64,000 nt of DNA from Climacium dendroides. Lineage: Eukaryota; Streptophyta; Bryopsida; Hypnales; Climaciaceae. Within the stretch, counting starts at the first letter, position 1. The number at the start of each line of letters is the position of its first letter. The translations under genes and the position numbers were made by a program. The notes below the pieces were generated by a model. The model searched no databases. It saw only the letters and a list, made by a program, of their open reading frames with translations, and had not been told where the DNA came from. The stretch is taken from the NCBI GenBank assembly GCA_950106755.1, contig OX467090.1, positions 15,809,489-15,873,488 of the forward strand, read 5' to 3'. This document shows positions 37,231 through 49,481 of this stretch, one piece after another.

Positions 37231-38299
37231 CACTAGAAGAAAAACGTGTCCGTTGCAACCCACTGAGATGCGACTATGTGTCCTATACAACTGAGATGTG
37301 ACTGTAGCCCTCTGTATTTGCACCAAATTTCACGTGTATGTAGTTGTAGTCGCAAAGTAGTCGGAAAATGAAGAATAGGGTTACGATATTATAACAGAAG
37401 AACTGACATGAGGTATTCTACATCTAGTATTCATTGCAGTTGTCCATGTGGATAGCTATCCACGAAGTAGAGTCCACCGTGGAAAAATGCAATTGCTCTG
37501 ATTACAGGCTACAACTAAAAACTAGAAGATTGCAACTTAGAAATGACTCAAATGCAACTAGAAATCAACTATAATGCAACTAGAGCCCGACTACAGTGCA
37601 ACTAAAAAACGATTCAAATGCAACTAGAGAACAAGTGCAATGCAACTAGAACATGACTGAAAATCGATTCAATTGTTCCATATCGATTGTCAAGAATACC
37701 ATCAGCTTGAACAGATAAGAATGGTAAGTTATAGCATTCTTGTGTAATGAATTTTGATAGTGAAATTCTAATATTTATATATTTTGTAGATTTTTACACT
37801 TTGTAGATTTCTATAATCTACAACTCTATAAATTATAACCAAGTTGTAAACCAGTTGTATGTCAATTGCAAACCAGTTGCACACTAATCGCAAACGAGTT
37901 GCACATCAATCGCAAACTAGTTGCACACCAATTGCAAACCAGTTGTATGTCAATCGCAAACCAGTTGCACTCTAGTCGCAAACGAGCTGCACATCAATCG
38001 CAAACTAGTTGCACACCAGTTGTATGTCAATCACAAACCAGTTGCACATTAGTCGCAAACCAGTTGCACACAAATAAGTGAAATAACTTTCACATCAGCA
38101 ACCACGTCACAACAGTTCGTTCATCGACGAAGTTCTCCATTGCCTATCGAATGACAAACAACCTCACGACTGCAGTGCAACTCATGTGACTTGTCTACTG
38201 CGACTGCAGACTCCAGAATATCACTAAGTCGCAAACGTCCGATACGACTACGAACCAGTCGCAAACCGCAGTCGTAAAACCTTGTTTTTTCTTCTAGTG
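37231..38299 (+). mobile_element. Inner CACTA element (1.07 kb), inverted copy, TSD TGA
   Basis: It starts CACTAGAAGAAAAACGTG and ends TTTTTTCTTCTAGTG, with TGA on both sides (37228-37230 and 38300-38302). The left ~200 bases match the reverse complement of the outer element's right end. The right ~140 bases match the reverse complement of the outer element's left end ('tttgcgact' and 'agtcgcagt' words). It is therefore a deletion derivative of the same family inserted into its relative in opposite orientation. It keeps both subterminal regions (37500-37680 and about 37790-38070) and has lost the coding part. Confidence 0.8.
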
Positions 38300-38569
38300 T
38301 GAAACAATGAAATAAACATTGATTGAAAATAAAGTTCAAAATTAAAAACACAAGGCAACGGAAAAGCATCATCGAGAGATAGCAAACTCTCCTCGCAACT
38401 TTAGGGCTTTAAGAAGAAGCACCTCAAAAATATAAAACTTGCACTTTCTTTACTTCGCAGCACAATCCTGCAACCACAGTTTTGGCACTAGAGTACCACT
38501 AAATTTGTGTTCACTCCAAAAAGAACCAATAATAATGTAGCACTAAACTAATATTCCTTCAAGAGTGAA

Positions 38570-38635
38570 CTAACACTAAACTAACACTAAACTAACACTA
38601 AACTAACACTAAACTAACATTAAACTAACATTAAC
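38570..38635. repeat. 11-bp tandem repeat, six copies
   Basis: Six units of CTAACACTAAA, the last two with one or two changes, inside the outer CACTA element. Confidence 0.85.
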
Positions 38636-39249
38636 TCACTAGTATGGATCACAGCAAAGATGATAGACAAGAACAACAAAGCGGCGGCGAAAACACAGCA
38701 AAGCGGTAGTGAAGGAGACGGAGAAGATAAATACTAGGTTGCTCTAGTCCTCATCATCCGTACACATGTCATCTCATCATAGGATGAATGACAAAGTAAA
38801 CAACTTTCATCGACACATGGCACTACTGGAGTCCACAGGTGGGTGGAATGCCGCCACATGCGTATCCTAAAAGTTCAATGGAGTTAATCGAGATTAAAAA
38901 GTTTCTAAGAAAATGTTCATTCTAAGAAAATTGAGGATGACACAGTTGTCGTATACAACTTCACAATGCTCAAGTGCTACCTCTACCTTTGCCATTGTGC
39001 GTCTAGACTGGATAGGTTTAGAGGTAGGGTTTACAGATGGACGTGCCGACTGGTGGCTTCTGGTTTAGCTATTTCAGAGGATGTACTTCTGTTACCTACT
39101 ATTCCATCTTTAGTTGGAGCCATAGAATTATCTGTGGAAAAGAGTGTCTTAGTAGCTGCAAGATATTGAGAGCATTTATGAATTGTAGATGTTTTGCATA
39201 TGAACTGTAATCATTTGGTATTCAAATTTTAGTTCGTTTTTTTGGCAAT

Positions 39250-40130
39250 GAAGTCATCTTCTAGTTGCATCTTCATTGTTGTTTACTTGAACTATAATTG
39301 TTTCTATAGTTGCATCGTAGTTATTTTCTAGTTGCATTGTAGTTGGTTTGTAGTTGCATTGCAGTTGTTTTCTAGTTGCATTGCAGTTGATTTGTAGTTG
39401 CACTGTAGTAATTTTGAAGTCGCATTGCAGTTGTTTTTTAGTTGCATTATAGATGTCTTTTAGTTGCATTGTAATTGTTTTCGAGTTGCATTGTAGTAAT
39501 TTTGAAGTCGCATTGCAGTTGTTTTTTAGTGCATTGTAGATGTCTTTTAGTTGCATTGTAATTGTTTTCGAGTTGCACTGTAGTAATTTTGAAGTCGCAT
39601 TGCAGTTGTTTTTTAGTGCATTATAGATGTCTTTTAGTTGCATTGTAATTGTTTTCTAGTTGCACTGTAGTCGAGTTGTCGTTGCATTGTAATTGTTTTG
39701 TAATAGTAGTATGGTGAAATTTCATTTAAACTTATAACTCTTTAGGATCTTTAAAATCTAAACTTGTCCTACATATAAGAAATCTACAACAATCCAATTT
39801 TTTTATATGGCATGGTTAGAAATCTATACTAATCTTAGATTTATAACATCTACAAGAGTCATAGATGCCTAATATCTATTTATTTTATAAATATTTATGA
39901 CAGTGCGAGATCTGAATCGTAATAGTTGCATTGTAGTTGTATAGTTGAAGTGTTTTGTAGTTGCATTGTAGTTGCACTATAGTTGTCTGTACTATAGCTA
40001 TATTGTAGTTGTTTTATAGTTGCACTATAATTAGTTTGCAGTTGCACTCTAGTTGTCGTGTAATTGCACTGTAGTTGTTTTATAGTTGTACTATAGTTGT
40101 ATTGCAGTTGAGCTTTGGTCATTTTTTAAA
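39250..40130 (-). repeat. Right subterminal repeat array with 87-bp higher-order units
   Basis: Dense AGTTGCA-type motifs inverted relative to the left array. From about 39400 to 39660 they are organised in 87-base units. Because 87 is divisible by three, a 129-codon minus-strand frame with a 29-residue peptide repeat appears at 39254-39643. It is not a gene. Confidence 0.75.
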
Positions 40131-40388
40131 CTATATCTGACTACAGTTTTATACGTTGAAGTCCAGGACCATACATCAACAACGTTGATGAACTTTGGAT
40201 GTAGAGTGTTTCACATCTACACTTCTATTACTCTCTCGTAAAGTTTTCTAGTTGAACTATAGTCATTTTTCAAACTACATCTGACTACAATTTAATACAT
40301 TGAAGTTCAGAACCGTACATCGATGACATTGATGTACTTTGGATGTAAAATGCTTCACATCTACTCTTCTGTTACTCTCTCGTAAAAT
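40118..40388. repeat. Direct duplication (about 144 bp) in the right arm
   Basis: Two units beginning GGTCATTTTTTAAACTA (40118) and AGTCATTTTTCAAACTA (about 40261), both running through 'tactctctcgtaaa'. Each has a small palindrome around 'catcaacaacgttgatg' or 'catcgatgacattgatg'. A relative of this unit occurs in the inner element's left arm. Confidence 0.65.
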
Positions 40389-40535
40389 TACACATCATTC
40401 TACGACTATTTTACAATTAGAACAAAGTACACGACCAATTTGGTGCAAATATGGAGGGCAATAGTTGTACAATAGTTGTATAGGACATATAGTTGCATTC
40501 CAGTGGGTTGCAGCGGATACGTTTTTCTTCTAGTG

Positions 40536-43500
40536 TGTATATACAATATGATTTGATATCAACAAGGAATATGCAATTACAAAGAAAGTTTGTATGTATA
40601 ACAGAGTGAGGGTTGTTTGAGAAGGTGGAACGGATGTATAATTAGCAATAACTTCTACGTACAAATGCTTAAAAAAACAAATGAGTTTTCAACTCTATGA
40701 GTCTTGATCTTCTTACAAAGGATATAATTTTTTTGGACTTTAGCATGAAACCAAGAGTACTTTAGAAGAAGGAAGAACATTCCTAAGGACTTTTAGGAAA
40801 TAATACTGTCACCCAAAGACAAGTTCCATAATAGCAATGATACAAACCTTCTAGTTTAAGCTTTAGAAAATGTACAAGTTCACTTTTTATAATGCAAAGC
40901 TGTTGCAAGACCCCCTCTAGTAGAAACTAACTCCACCTAGCTAGTTTCAACCAGTAAGTCTTCCTAGTTGCTCAGAAATCAATTCCAACCAAGTTTGCTA
41001 TACACTACAATTGAAACTAAACACGACTTTCACTAACACTGACATTGTCATAAAACCATTTTTTCTAATTAAAGATCCAGCCATCTACTACTAATATTGT
41101 CATTGTAACTCTCTATAATCACACCTAAAACTACCGTAACTGTTGTTGAACCTTCACATCTTCACATCAAACTTTAAATAGATCTTTTTCACCCTCTCCA
41201 AAACTAAAAAAAAATGCAACAAATGAAAGCAAGGAATTTGATTACACCTATAGATGAGGAATGTTGGCTATCCCACAAATTAAAGCCATTCCATATGTTG
41301 ACGACAGCTGTTGCAAACAAGAATAGAGAACCCAACATGAAACTGAATCAAATGGATCCTCAACAAAAAGAAATTCCATTAGAGAGAGACCAAAAAAACA
41401 CAAGAAGTAGAGATAGGGTATCAATAAAGCTTTAGCTATCCAATAGACCTCATTCATCTACATTACTCCTTGTATATTAAAACAAATCCTTTTGGTAGAA
41501 TTCAACAAGAACTCAAACATTGCCAAGTAGAACTGGAAAGCGGAAAATCACATTGGAAGGAATAGTTTGAAAAGATGCAACCCACTTGAAAATGTTGAAA
41601 AGGAGCTTACTCAGTCCAAGGTACTAAATTTGCTCGTCTTCTTGAGCTTTTGCAGTGCGGAATAAGTTTTGTTCACAATCTAGAGAGAAATAACAAATTC
41701 TTCAGAGATAGGAAGAGCAAAGTCTTAAAAACCCTAAAAATTTGAAACACTGATGAAATATACTTTGACCTAAAACTAAACAAACCCTAATCGAGTTAGT
41801 AACAAGTGTTACAAATGTTACAAATTTTTGGTCTTCCCTTTAATTAGCTTTCAAAAATTTAGTTCAATCAAGTGAATTTCTTTACCTGCTCTAAGAATTG
41901 GAGCTTGTTATCATCTCTCTTACTTGGAGGCGACCAATGTTGAAATAAATGTTGAAGAGCTTCTAGATGTACTAGCTGAAGTTGCAGATGATGACAAGAG
42001 CGTAAGAGCAATCTTTCACAATAGAATACTTGCAAACTAGTGTAGGGAACTATATCACCAAACCTTTTGTCCTTTGCATTGCAATTTCAATTTGCAACAT
42101 TCTAATTTTTTCTTGAACTCACAATCAATTTGAAAATATGCACTCAATAAATTCAAGTGAACCTAAGTGGTACATTTCACTTGAAGACTTGAACCCCATG
42201 ATTCAGGTAGTCACCAAAATTCTCCAATAATTGAATCAATATGTGAATTCTCTTTTTCTACTTAAAAGAGTTAAACAATGCTTTGGCAATAAAAAGTCTA
42301 ATAGATGACTTGACCGTTCATTGTAGAAACAAAGAATGCATCCATTGGTCTAATAATCAAAGCATTTTGATGACTACCTTATTTATAGGGAGCCGTGTCC
42401 TTCAGGGGTTAAACAAGAAAGAATTGAAATAAGCATTGAGCATTTTTTTTATCAAAATATTATTGACAATTGAAAAGGATTCAAACACAAACACATTATT
42501 GAATTTATTTTTGGACAGTTGAAGAAGTTGAAAAAAATTGTGAACAATTATACTAGTGGAAGGGTGCTCTTTGGGCACCATTGAATAGTGTGAGAGTGTG
42601 TGATGTTGTACATACAAAAGCAAGTTCATGACATTTGAATTTATAATTATATTATAAGACATTAAATTTTTTTTAAATGTTAGCTAAAATTATATACAGT
42701 ATATAAAAAAAAAGATTTCAAAAGCTTTCAACAAACTTTATTACATTGTTAGATTTTGTCATTAAATATTATTGACAATGAAGGGATCCTTGGAAACTTT
42801 TCAACCTGATTATATTGAAAGTTTTCAAATAATTTCAATGAATGATTATTATTATCAAAGAAATGAGCTACACTAGAAAAAGAAACAATAAAACATTCCT
42901 TAGAAACTTTTCAATCCTATCTTGAAAAGATGATAGATGTGTGAATTTTCTCCAAGAAACCTCACTTTATGATTGACTTTTGGACATCATAGAATATTAT
43001 GTAAATTATAAAAATAGAGAATAGGACACCATAGAAACTTTTTTTAAATTTGTCTTGTGTACATGATATATACATGAAAGGTTTCATTAAACTTTACCAT
43101 ATCATTCAATTTTTTCATTTAATATTATGGAAATTAGAAAAGTAGGTGATGAACAAGCCTTTTGGGGGGAGGGAGGCAAAATAGTGTCAAATTGCTCTAG
43201 AAAAAAATAATCTGGCTAAATAATGAGGCCTATAACTTTTATTAAAAAAAATCATAGATGAAACCGACAAATTGTAGATTAAAACAAAATTATAAATATG
43301 ATATGTGCTTATGTAATATTTTGTATCCAATATGTGGATGAATGTTGAAATTTAGAGTACCACTTAACATTTTATATTGCCACTTTGGCACTTTATAAAA
43401 TATGAAAAAAACAACAATCTGGTGCTAAGTAAGTCTTCAAAAGTATTTTATAGCTTGTAAATTGAAGCCAAAGCTATAGATTTCAATTTGTTTTTAGTAT

Positions 43501-45134
43501 AGAGACAATAGCAATATGAAAAATTCAATGCAACTTTTACATGAAGTAGTTGAAACTTGTTGAAACAATATAAAGTGCATACAAGCTATATAAAAATTTT
43601 TACACTTGTTATCGTTGATAAATTCTAAAAATGATATTTACTACTAATTATAGGGAGAAGACACTCACGACTCAAAATATTGTTTATACTAATTTGTGGA
43701 CCTAAAGTTCACAATATTAAATTTTTTGGTTTTGCAGGAGAAAATGGAGAAACTTCATTATTTACTACCAATTACCAAATGATTAAATGTGATCAAATAC
43801 AATGAAATGAATTTACATGTGGATTCAAAAATTATGAAGGAAAAAGGAAAGGTTCCAAAATAGAAAAACACCCTTCACTGCCTTTATTTATTTTTTTAAA
43901 TTTACATTTTTACTCAATCATGTGTATTAATATATACACATATACCATTGTTCTTATAGTAGTAGTAATTGTACATCCATTTGCACACACCTTGTTGCAT
44001 ACTAAAAGAACGTAGTATTTTTTTATATTTTTTTTACTACAATTGGTTTCTAAACTCAATAACATCTACAAAATTTGAATATGAATAGAAACGTGGAAGG
44101 ATGAAAACATGCCTTTACATCTAAATAAGAAGTCAACACAACAAATGTAAGATTGTGACAATATGCACTTAAAATAATGGATGTGTATAAAACTCATTCC
44201 AACTTTACCAAATTGGATTTTGAAAATTATATTTTAACCCCTAAAAGGCCTAATCAACATTTTTTTAGTTTCACAACTCAATACATTTTGGGCAATGAAT
44301 TTTTTTTTTCAATTTTTTTTATCTATACAAAGTAGATTGGATTGTCTTTCTACTTAAACATTGAAAATTAAGATCAATACAATAAAAGAAAACTATAACA
44401 TAACAGTACAAAATATTTATATCAATGAATTGAGTTTGAATGTCAATATTCCTGTCTCTTTAAAGTGTGCTAATACGTGAATTAAGAGTAGGTTATACAT
44501 TGAAGGCCTGAAGGAGTTGTTTGAGGTGATATTGCAATCACTTCCATGGTTAGTAGATTGGGACTGCATCAATGGATGGGGGCCATTGTCCACATTATGC
44601 AAGTGTGAAGTCCAAAATGATAACAAAATTTGACATGTGTTATGGTCATGATTTTCATATAACTGAGCGCCAAAAATATGCATAGTCTTAAAAAAAACAT
44701 AAAAATGAAGGAAAATAAGTATACCAACAATTGAGAACCAAATAAGTTCTTAAGTACAGTAGGAGGAGAAAGTTTAGTTGACTGTAGCAGGAAAGGTTCA
44801 ACTCACTAAAAAATTCAAGGGTCATAAACCACCAGAAAACATAGATTACAAACTTACAGTAGTTCAATGTCATGTGGTTATAGGTTTTCTTAGTTTGGAC
44901 AATTTGTGAATTGTTCCAATGTTTTGTGTATGAATTTAGGAAATTAACCAATGTTGGTTTGGACAATTTGCCTTGACTAATTGCCCTAAAAGCATTGGAG
45001 AAAAGCTAAAGGAGAAAGACAAAATTTGGAAATAAAACCTAAACTCACCATACTCTGCATTAATTAAGACTATTTGATTTAGATTTGATGGACTAGGCAT
45101 TTGTATTAGATTTGCTCATCATTACAAAGTTTAA
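40536..45134. other. Gene-free stretch with repeat ends
   Basis: No gene seen. It contains the terminal module at 42304-42412 and, at 44234, a lone TTAACCCCTAAAAGGCC that looks like the left end of a TTAA-bounded repeat. The rest is AT-rich sequence of unknown origin. Confidence 0.4.
42304..42412 (+). repeat. Terminal repeat module, copy b
   Basis: The same module as 13809-13915: GATGACTT start, 'tgtagaaac', 'ggtctaataatcaaagcattttga', ending CAGGGGTTAA. The left partner of this element is not identified. Confidence 0.5.
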
Positions 45135-45380
45135 ACCCTATAGTTTGTCAACAATTATCATATGGTTATTGTTGTTTCATAGTTTTGCACGTTGATTATA
45201 ATTTATTGCATCATTACAATGCATTATTTTGTATTGTTATCGCATCGTTACAATGCATTATTTGCAACTACATCGTAACGATGTGAAGTAATGCATCATA
45301 ATAATGCGAAAAATTCTAATTAATGTACAAACCCATGAAACAACGATAATCACATGATAACTATTGATAAACCATAAGGT
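45135..45380. mobile_element. MITE with long imperfect inverted repeats (246 bp)
   Basis: The left arm starts ACCCTATAGTTTGTCAACAA and the right arm, reverse complemented, starts ACCTTATGGTTTATCAATAG. They remain similar for about 48 bases, through 'ttgtttcat'. The middle contains TTGCATCATTACAATGCAT-type sub-repeats. Non-coding, superfamily unknown. Confidence 0.6.
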
Positions 45381-45573
45381 CTATATTTTGTGATGATGGC
45401 GAGCACTTACTGAACTATTTAACCTATACACATAAAAAAGATATAATAATGAATTATGAGTACTATTTTCAAAGTATTATCTTGAAATTGATTAGGTTCT
45501 AGAGCATTCATTGCATAAGACGATTTGTCCAATCTGACTTATTGCTTAGACTATTTTCCCACTTTATAGAATC

Positions 45574-46865
45574 TGTCACGCCCCTATCTACTTGGGGTGC
45601 CCAATAAATCTTAGTGCGCAAGGGGGGACCTTGGGGGTAACTTCCCAAGCCTTGCAATAGACTAGGTAGGGAGAATGGAGAGATTTTTGATCAAATAGGG
45701 CGCAATGACGCCTTAATTTTGAAGTGGAAGAGAGAGTGTCATACATTCTTGGAAAGATCTTGACAATATGCTTATAATGGCGCAAAGAACGTGCAATTTG
45801 GAGTTGTGAGTCAAACGTTATGGCCATTCAAAGTTGATTGGGTCCTGGTGGCGCCTGAACACTTGGGGGCTAAGTGTGAGGGGTTCTCAATGAATCCCAC
45901 AAGAAAGTATGGCACGTGGCATATCATTGAAAAGCTATGAACACAAAGAACCTATAATGACAAGCATTACGAGGTTCTAAGACATGAGTCAAAAGTTATG
46001 GCCAAAAGAAGAGCCATGGTGAAAGCATGATGCCTCCCTCAGTGAATCCAAATCTTTGGAAGGCCATAACTTTGCAAGAACTTGTCCAAATGGGACTAGT
46101 GAAAAGTCCATCGGCATTTGCTCATCGCGTAGATGTCTAAAATGGGCTTGCATGTTGGATTTGGAGCTTTGAGCGCAAAGTTATGCCGGTTGGAAGTTTG
46201 GAAGTCCAAACGGTGACGTAACTTGGTGATTTGGGTTGGAAGTGGGTGGTCTTCCACAACCCAAGGTTATCCAAGGACTTCCTTCGACTTAGCACAGGGA
46301 GTCTATTGAATACCACATAGAGTACTACAGGAGGGGTTGATCTCCCTCCTCCCTCCCTCTTGAAGCCTTGGTGAATCCTAGTGACTCATGGTTGGTGGTG
46401 GTGACTTCACCACCACTTCAAGGCACCATAGGACACTTGTGTGTGTCATGTGGCATCGGTTAGGTGGAGTCCTGCTCCTTGCTAAGCCTCCTTGGATGTG
46501 TCTCGAGTTGTGAGTGCTGGTTACTTCTAGTGGATGAGTAGCAAATGTAAAAAGGGCTAGCATGGAGTGGAGTGACACTCAAGGGCGGTTAGGATCATGG
46601 TGAGTAGTGCCACCATGGGTCCTTGCACATTAAGGTGGAAGTCCCACCGCATGTTACTAAGTGACATGCCCAATGTCACGATGCGAGTGTGTACTAGTAG
46701 TCTCGGTGACTGGGACTTGGCAAACTGAGTTGGAAATGTGGACTAACATTGTAGGTGCTTGACATGTGTAGTGTTAGGCAGTTTGTGATCAAATGATACT
46801 GTAAGTGGATTGTGGTGAATCTAGTGAGCTGTTGGAAGCTGTTAAGTGTTATTTGGGTTGCGACA
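45574..46865 (+). mobile_element. Candidate solo LTR (1.3 kb)
   Basis: It begins TGTCACGCCCC and ends GGGTTGCGACA, which gives the TG...CA ends and short inverted repeat usual for plant LTRs. The segment is notably more GC-rich than both flanks and non-coding. The flanking pentamers (GAATC, GATCC) are similar but not identical, so the call needs a second copy to confirm it. Confidence 0.42.
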
Positions 46866-47692
46866 GATCCTAGATAGGACTGGAACTTCATACATTCTGT
46901 CTCATACATCGATAAAGGACTAAAAATAAAATTTCAATCCTTGGATATAAAAGTATTTGTGTATTTTAAGACTTAAAAAAGATATATTTTGAATTTAAAA
47001 TATTATTCTATTTGAAAAGTAACATGAGATATTTTGACTAGAATTCATTCTAGTCAAAAGATCTCATGCAATTGAAGAAGAAATGTATTTCTCAATTTTG
47101 ACTAGCAGTACTAGCAGTACACTCTTTAATGAAGATGATAAGCCAAAAGAAATGTTGGTTTTGTTTCAGCAAAACTTAGACGAATCTCAATTGTTTGTAA
47201 TACGGGGGCATATAGGGAAAGGTTGAATTGATTAGCACACATACTAATGCTTGAAAAGCATTGACAATAATAATTATTTTATAATATTTGCATCTTGGCG
47301 AATGTTTCTGCCACAGCCACTACTATCTTTGATATTGATGATTTACAGGTGCTATCCAAAAGTAATGGCTTTGTTGGTGGAGGAGAGGACTTAAGGAAGT
47401 GGGCATATTAGAAAATGAGAGTGTTGTTGGAGTGAAGCTAACACTTATTTTGAAATGCATGTCCAAGTTTGGAATTCAACTTTGATGATGGGAATGAGGT
47501 AACAGGAGAGTAGATTGTACTCCATCGTCGCTCTCTTCTCTTGTAGATAACGTCTGTTGTAGTCTTGAAGAAGACATCTTTTGTGTATTGGAAGAGACGT
47601 GTATATTATAGTTTTGCTAGTATGTGAAATATGTCTTGAATAAGGATGTATCATCTACACGCTAGGCAGCTACAGGAAAGCCGTCAAAGGTT
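46866..47692. other. Spacer, nothing recognised
   Basis: AT-rich sequence without a supported feature. Confidence 0.4.
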
Positions 47693-48017
47693 CACTATAA
47701 CAAAATATGGTAAAAAACCGCACTCAAAGTTGACTCCTTTTTTTTGCCATGATTTTGTGCATACATGCAAAGTGGACAGCTAACGTTTTTTGCAATTTTC
47801 CACTACAATTTTTAAAATTTTGGGCGTGTAATATACCATTGGAAAAGTATTGACTCAATACTTTTCCAATGGTATATTACACGCCCAAAATTTTAAAAAT
47901 TGTAGTGGAAAATTGCAAAAAATATTGATTGCGCGCATAGTCAATTATGTGTGTAGTCGACTTGAGTGCCACTATAGGTATCTTTCTGTAGGAGTTTTAC
48001 CATGTTTTGTTATAGTG
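47693..48017. mobile_element. CACTA-ended MITE with perfect 137-bp inner palindrome
   Basis: The ends are CACTATAACAAAATATGG and its inverse with one mismatch (CCATGTTTTGTTATAGTG). Inside, 47786-47853 and 47855-47922 are perfect 68-base complements around a single central C. The stretch beyond the palindrome ('gtgccactataggtatcttt') recurs at about 48252-48287, outside the element. No matching target duplication (GTT and GGT). Confidence 0.62.
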
Positions 48018-49481
48018 GGTGTCATCGCTAAAGCTTTTGGTAGTGGCATATAGGAAGACATCTCCATTGCATTGGACTTTCAAGGTTAGAAAATCTGCTA
48101 CTTTTTTCCCTGAAAGTTTTCTATACGGCAAATGACATATCTTTTCCTAACAATGTATTGTGGTGCCTCATTTCTTTGTTGTTTACAGACATGCCATTTG
48201 CCAAGGAATGATCTTTTGCCATTGTTTGACAAAGTGAAGGCTTTAGATTTGAGTGCCACTATAGGTATCTTTTTGTAGGAGTTTTTGGCTGGATTGTACA
48301 GTTAACTTTGAAGACAAGTTTGAAGAAGTTAGAAACCACTGTTGGGCATATTTAAGATTGGTTGAAGAGCAATGGCATATATAGTAAGAGGAAAACAATA
48401 ACAAAATGTAGAAAGTTGTGCATTGGTTTTATTTTGAAAGTTTGTTGCATCTACACTTAGTACTAAAAACTTGAAAGCATTAGAAAAATAATGTTGACCT
48501 CATGTAAATACCTTTATGTGAGGCATCATAAAAACTATGTCATTTTGACTTTGTAAATATTTCAACGATGAAGTTGTTCCAACAGAATAGAGAAGTCTTG
48601 AAGTCATATTTCTTTTGCATGTTGTTTTTCTTCTAGTCTTATAAGTTTTCTACTTCAACGACTATAAAGGAAAAACAAAAGAAGAAAAAATTATCATTCT
48701 TCTCTGAAGAGTGTTTTTCCTTTTCATTTTAGGAATGTGCATAGCGTAAGATAAGAGAGTAGTTGAGATCAACATGATGCTAGCATGCAATGTGTAATTG
48801 TTTCGAAATGAATAAAGTAACGGTTATTTTTTTGTTGAGTATGGTTTTTAAAAGGTTTTTGTGTTTGAGGCAGGCATGCAAGCAACATGTTTATCTCTTC
48901 TTGACTAAGCAATGAGTATGGGATATGGACTGTAGCTTCAAAAAACAATTTTTTTTGTCTCTCCTAAAGGATCTCCACATTGCAAGGTCAACAATTTCAT
49001 TTCTCCCAGTATGTTGAGGCCCTAATGTATAATGTCCCTTTTTACTCATCATACTCTCTCAATGCCATATCTTTGCATAATTTGGAGAGCTCTTCCTTAG
49101 CTATAGTGATGTCTTCTTTGCAGCACAAAGCAACTACCTATTAAAATCAAAATCCATATGGACATGGTCAAACCTCTTGATCTTTACAACTTTCACACTT
49201 TCCTGATCTAAAACTTCCCAATGTGGCACTATCTTTCCTAATTTTTGACATCCTAGGGTGACTTCAATCAAGCACACAAGCAATTTTTGAAAATCATCCT
49301 TGCAATTTCATTGTCATTTCATGTCCCCTTGCTCATCCACAACGAGTCAAGTTGTTCCAAGGTTAACAACCCTAGATTTATTTATTTATTTATTTTAAAC
49401 AAATGGACAAATTCCATTCAACCTTAGACTTTGATCAACACCTAAAACTAAAGTGATGAGAGAAGCATGGGCTCACAAGGT
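48018..49481. other. Gene-free stretch
   Basis: Only the 37-base duplication at about 48252 (matching 47964) was noticed. No gene. Confidence 0.4.

Larger units (their letters stand above)
34158..40535 (-). mobile_element. Outer CACTA element (about 5.3 kb plus a nested insertion)
   Basis: The left end is CACTAGAAGAAAT and the right end is TTTTTCTTCTAGTG. Subterminal arrays of TGCAACT-type motifs (34430-35160) face inverted AGTTGCA arrays (39250-40130), as expected for CACTA transposase-binding regions. A decayed three-exon gene lies at 35340-36531 on the minus strand, so the right end is the element's 5' side. No TNP2-type transposase is seen, hence non-autonomous. A 1.07-kb inverted relative is inserted at 37231-38299. 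The flanking triplets (CTT, TGT) do not match, so either the duplication has decayed or the two ends were brought together by rearrangement. Confidence 0.7.

Noticed and set aside
34158..38299. Two partly overlapping CACTA elements (34158-38299 and 37231-40535)
   Set aside because: Interleaved elements cannot arise by insertion. The TGA duplication shows that 37231-38299 is the inserted unit and 34158-40535 the host.
38570..38635. Interstitial telomere-like repeat
   Set aside because: The unit is CTAACACTAAA (11 bp), not the plant CCCTAAA heptamer.
39254..39643. 129-codon minus-strand frame with a 29-residue peptide repeat
   Set aside because: The repeat is a DNA-level 87-bp subterminal array of the CACTA element. 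The frame stays open only because 87 is divisible by three.
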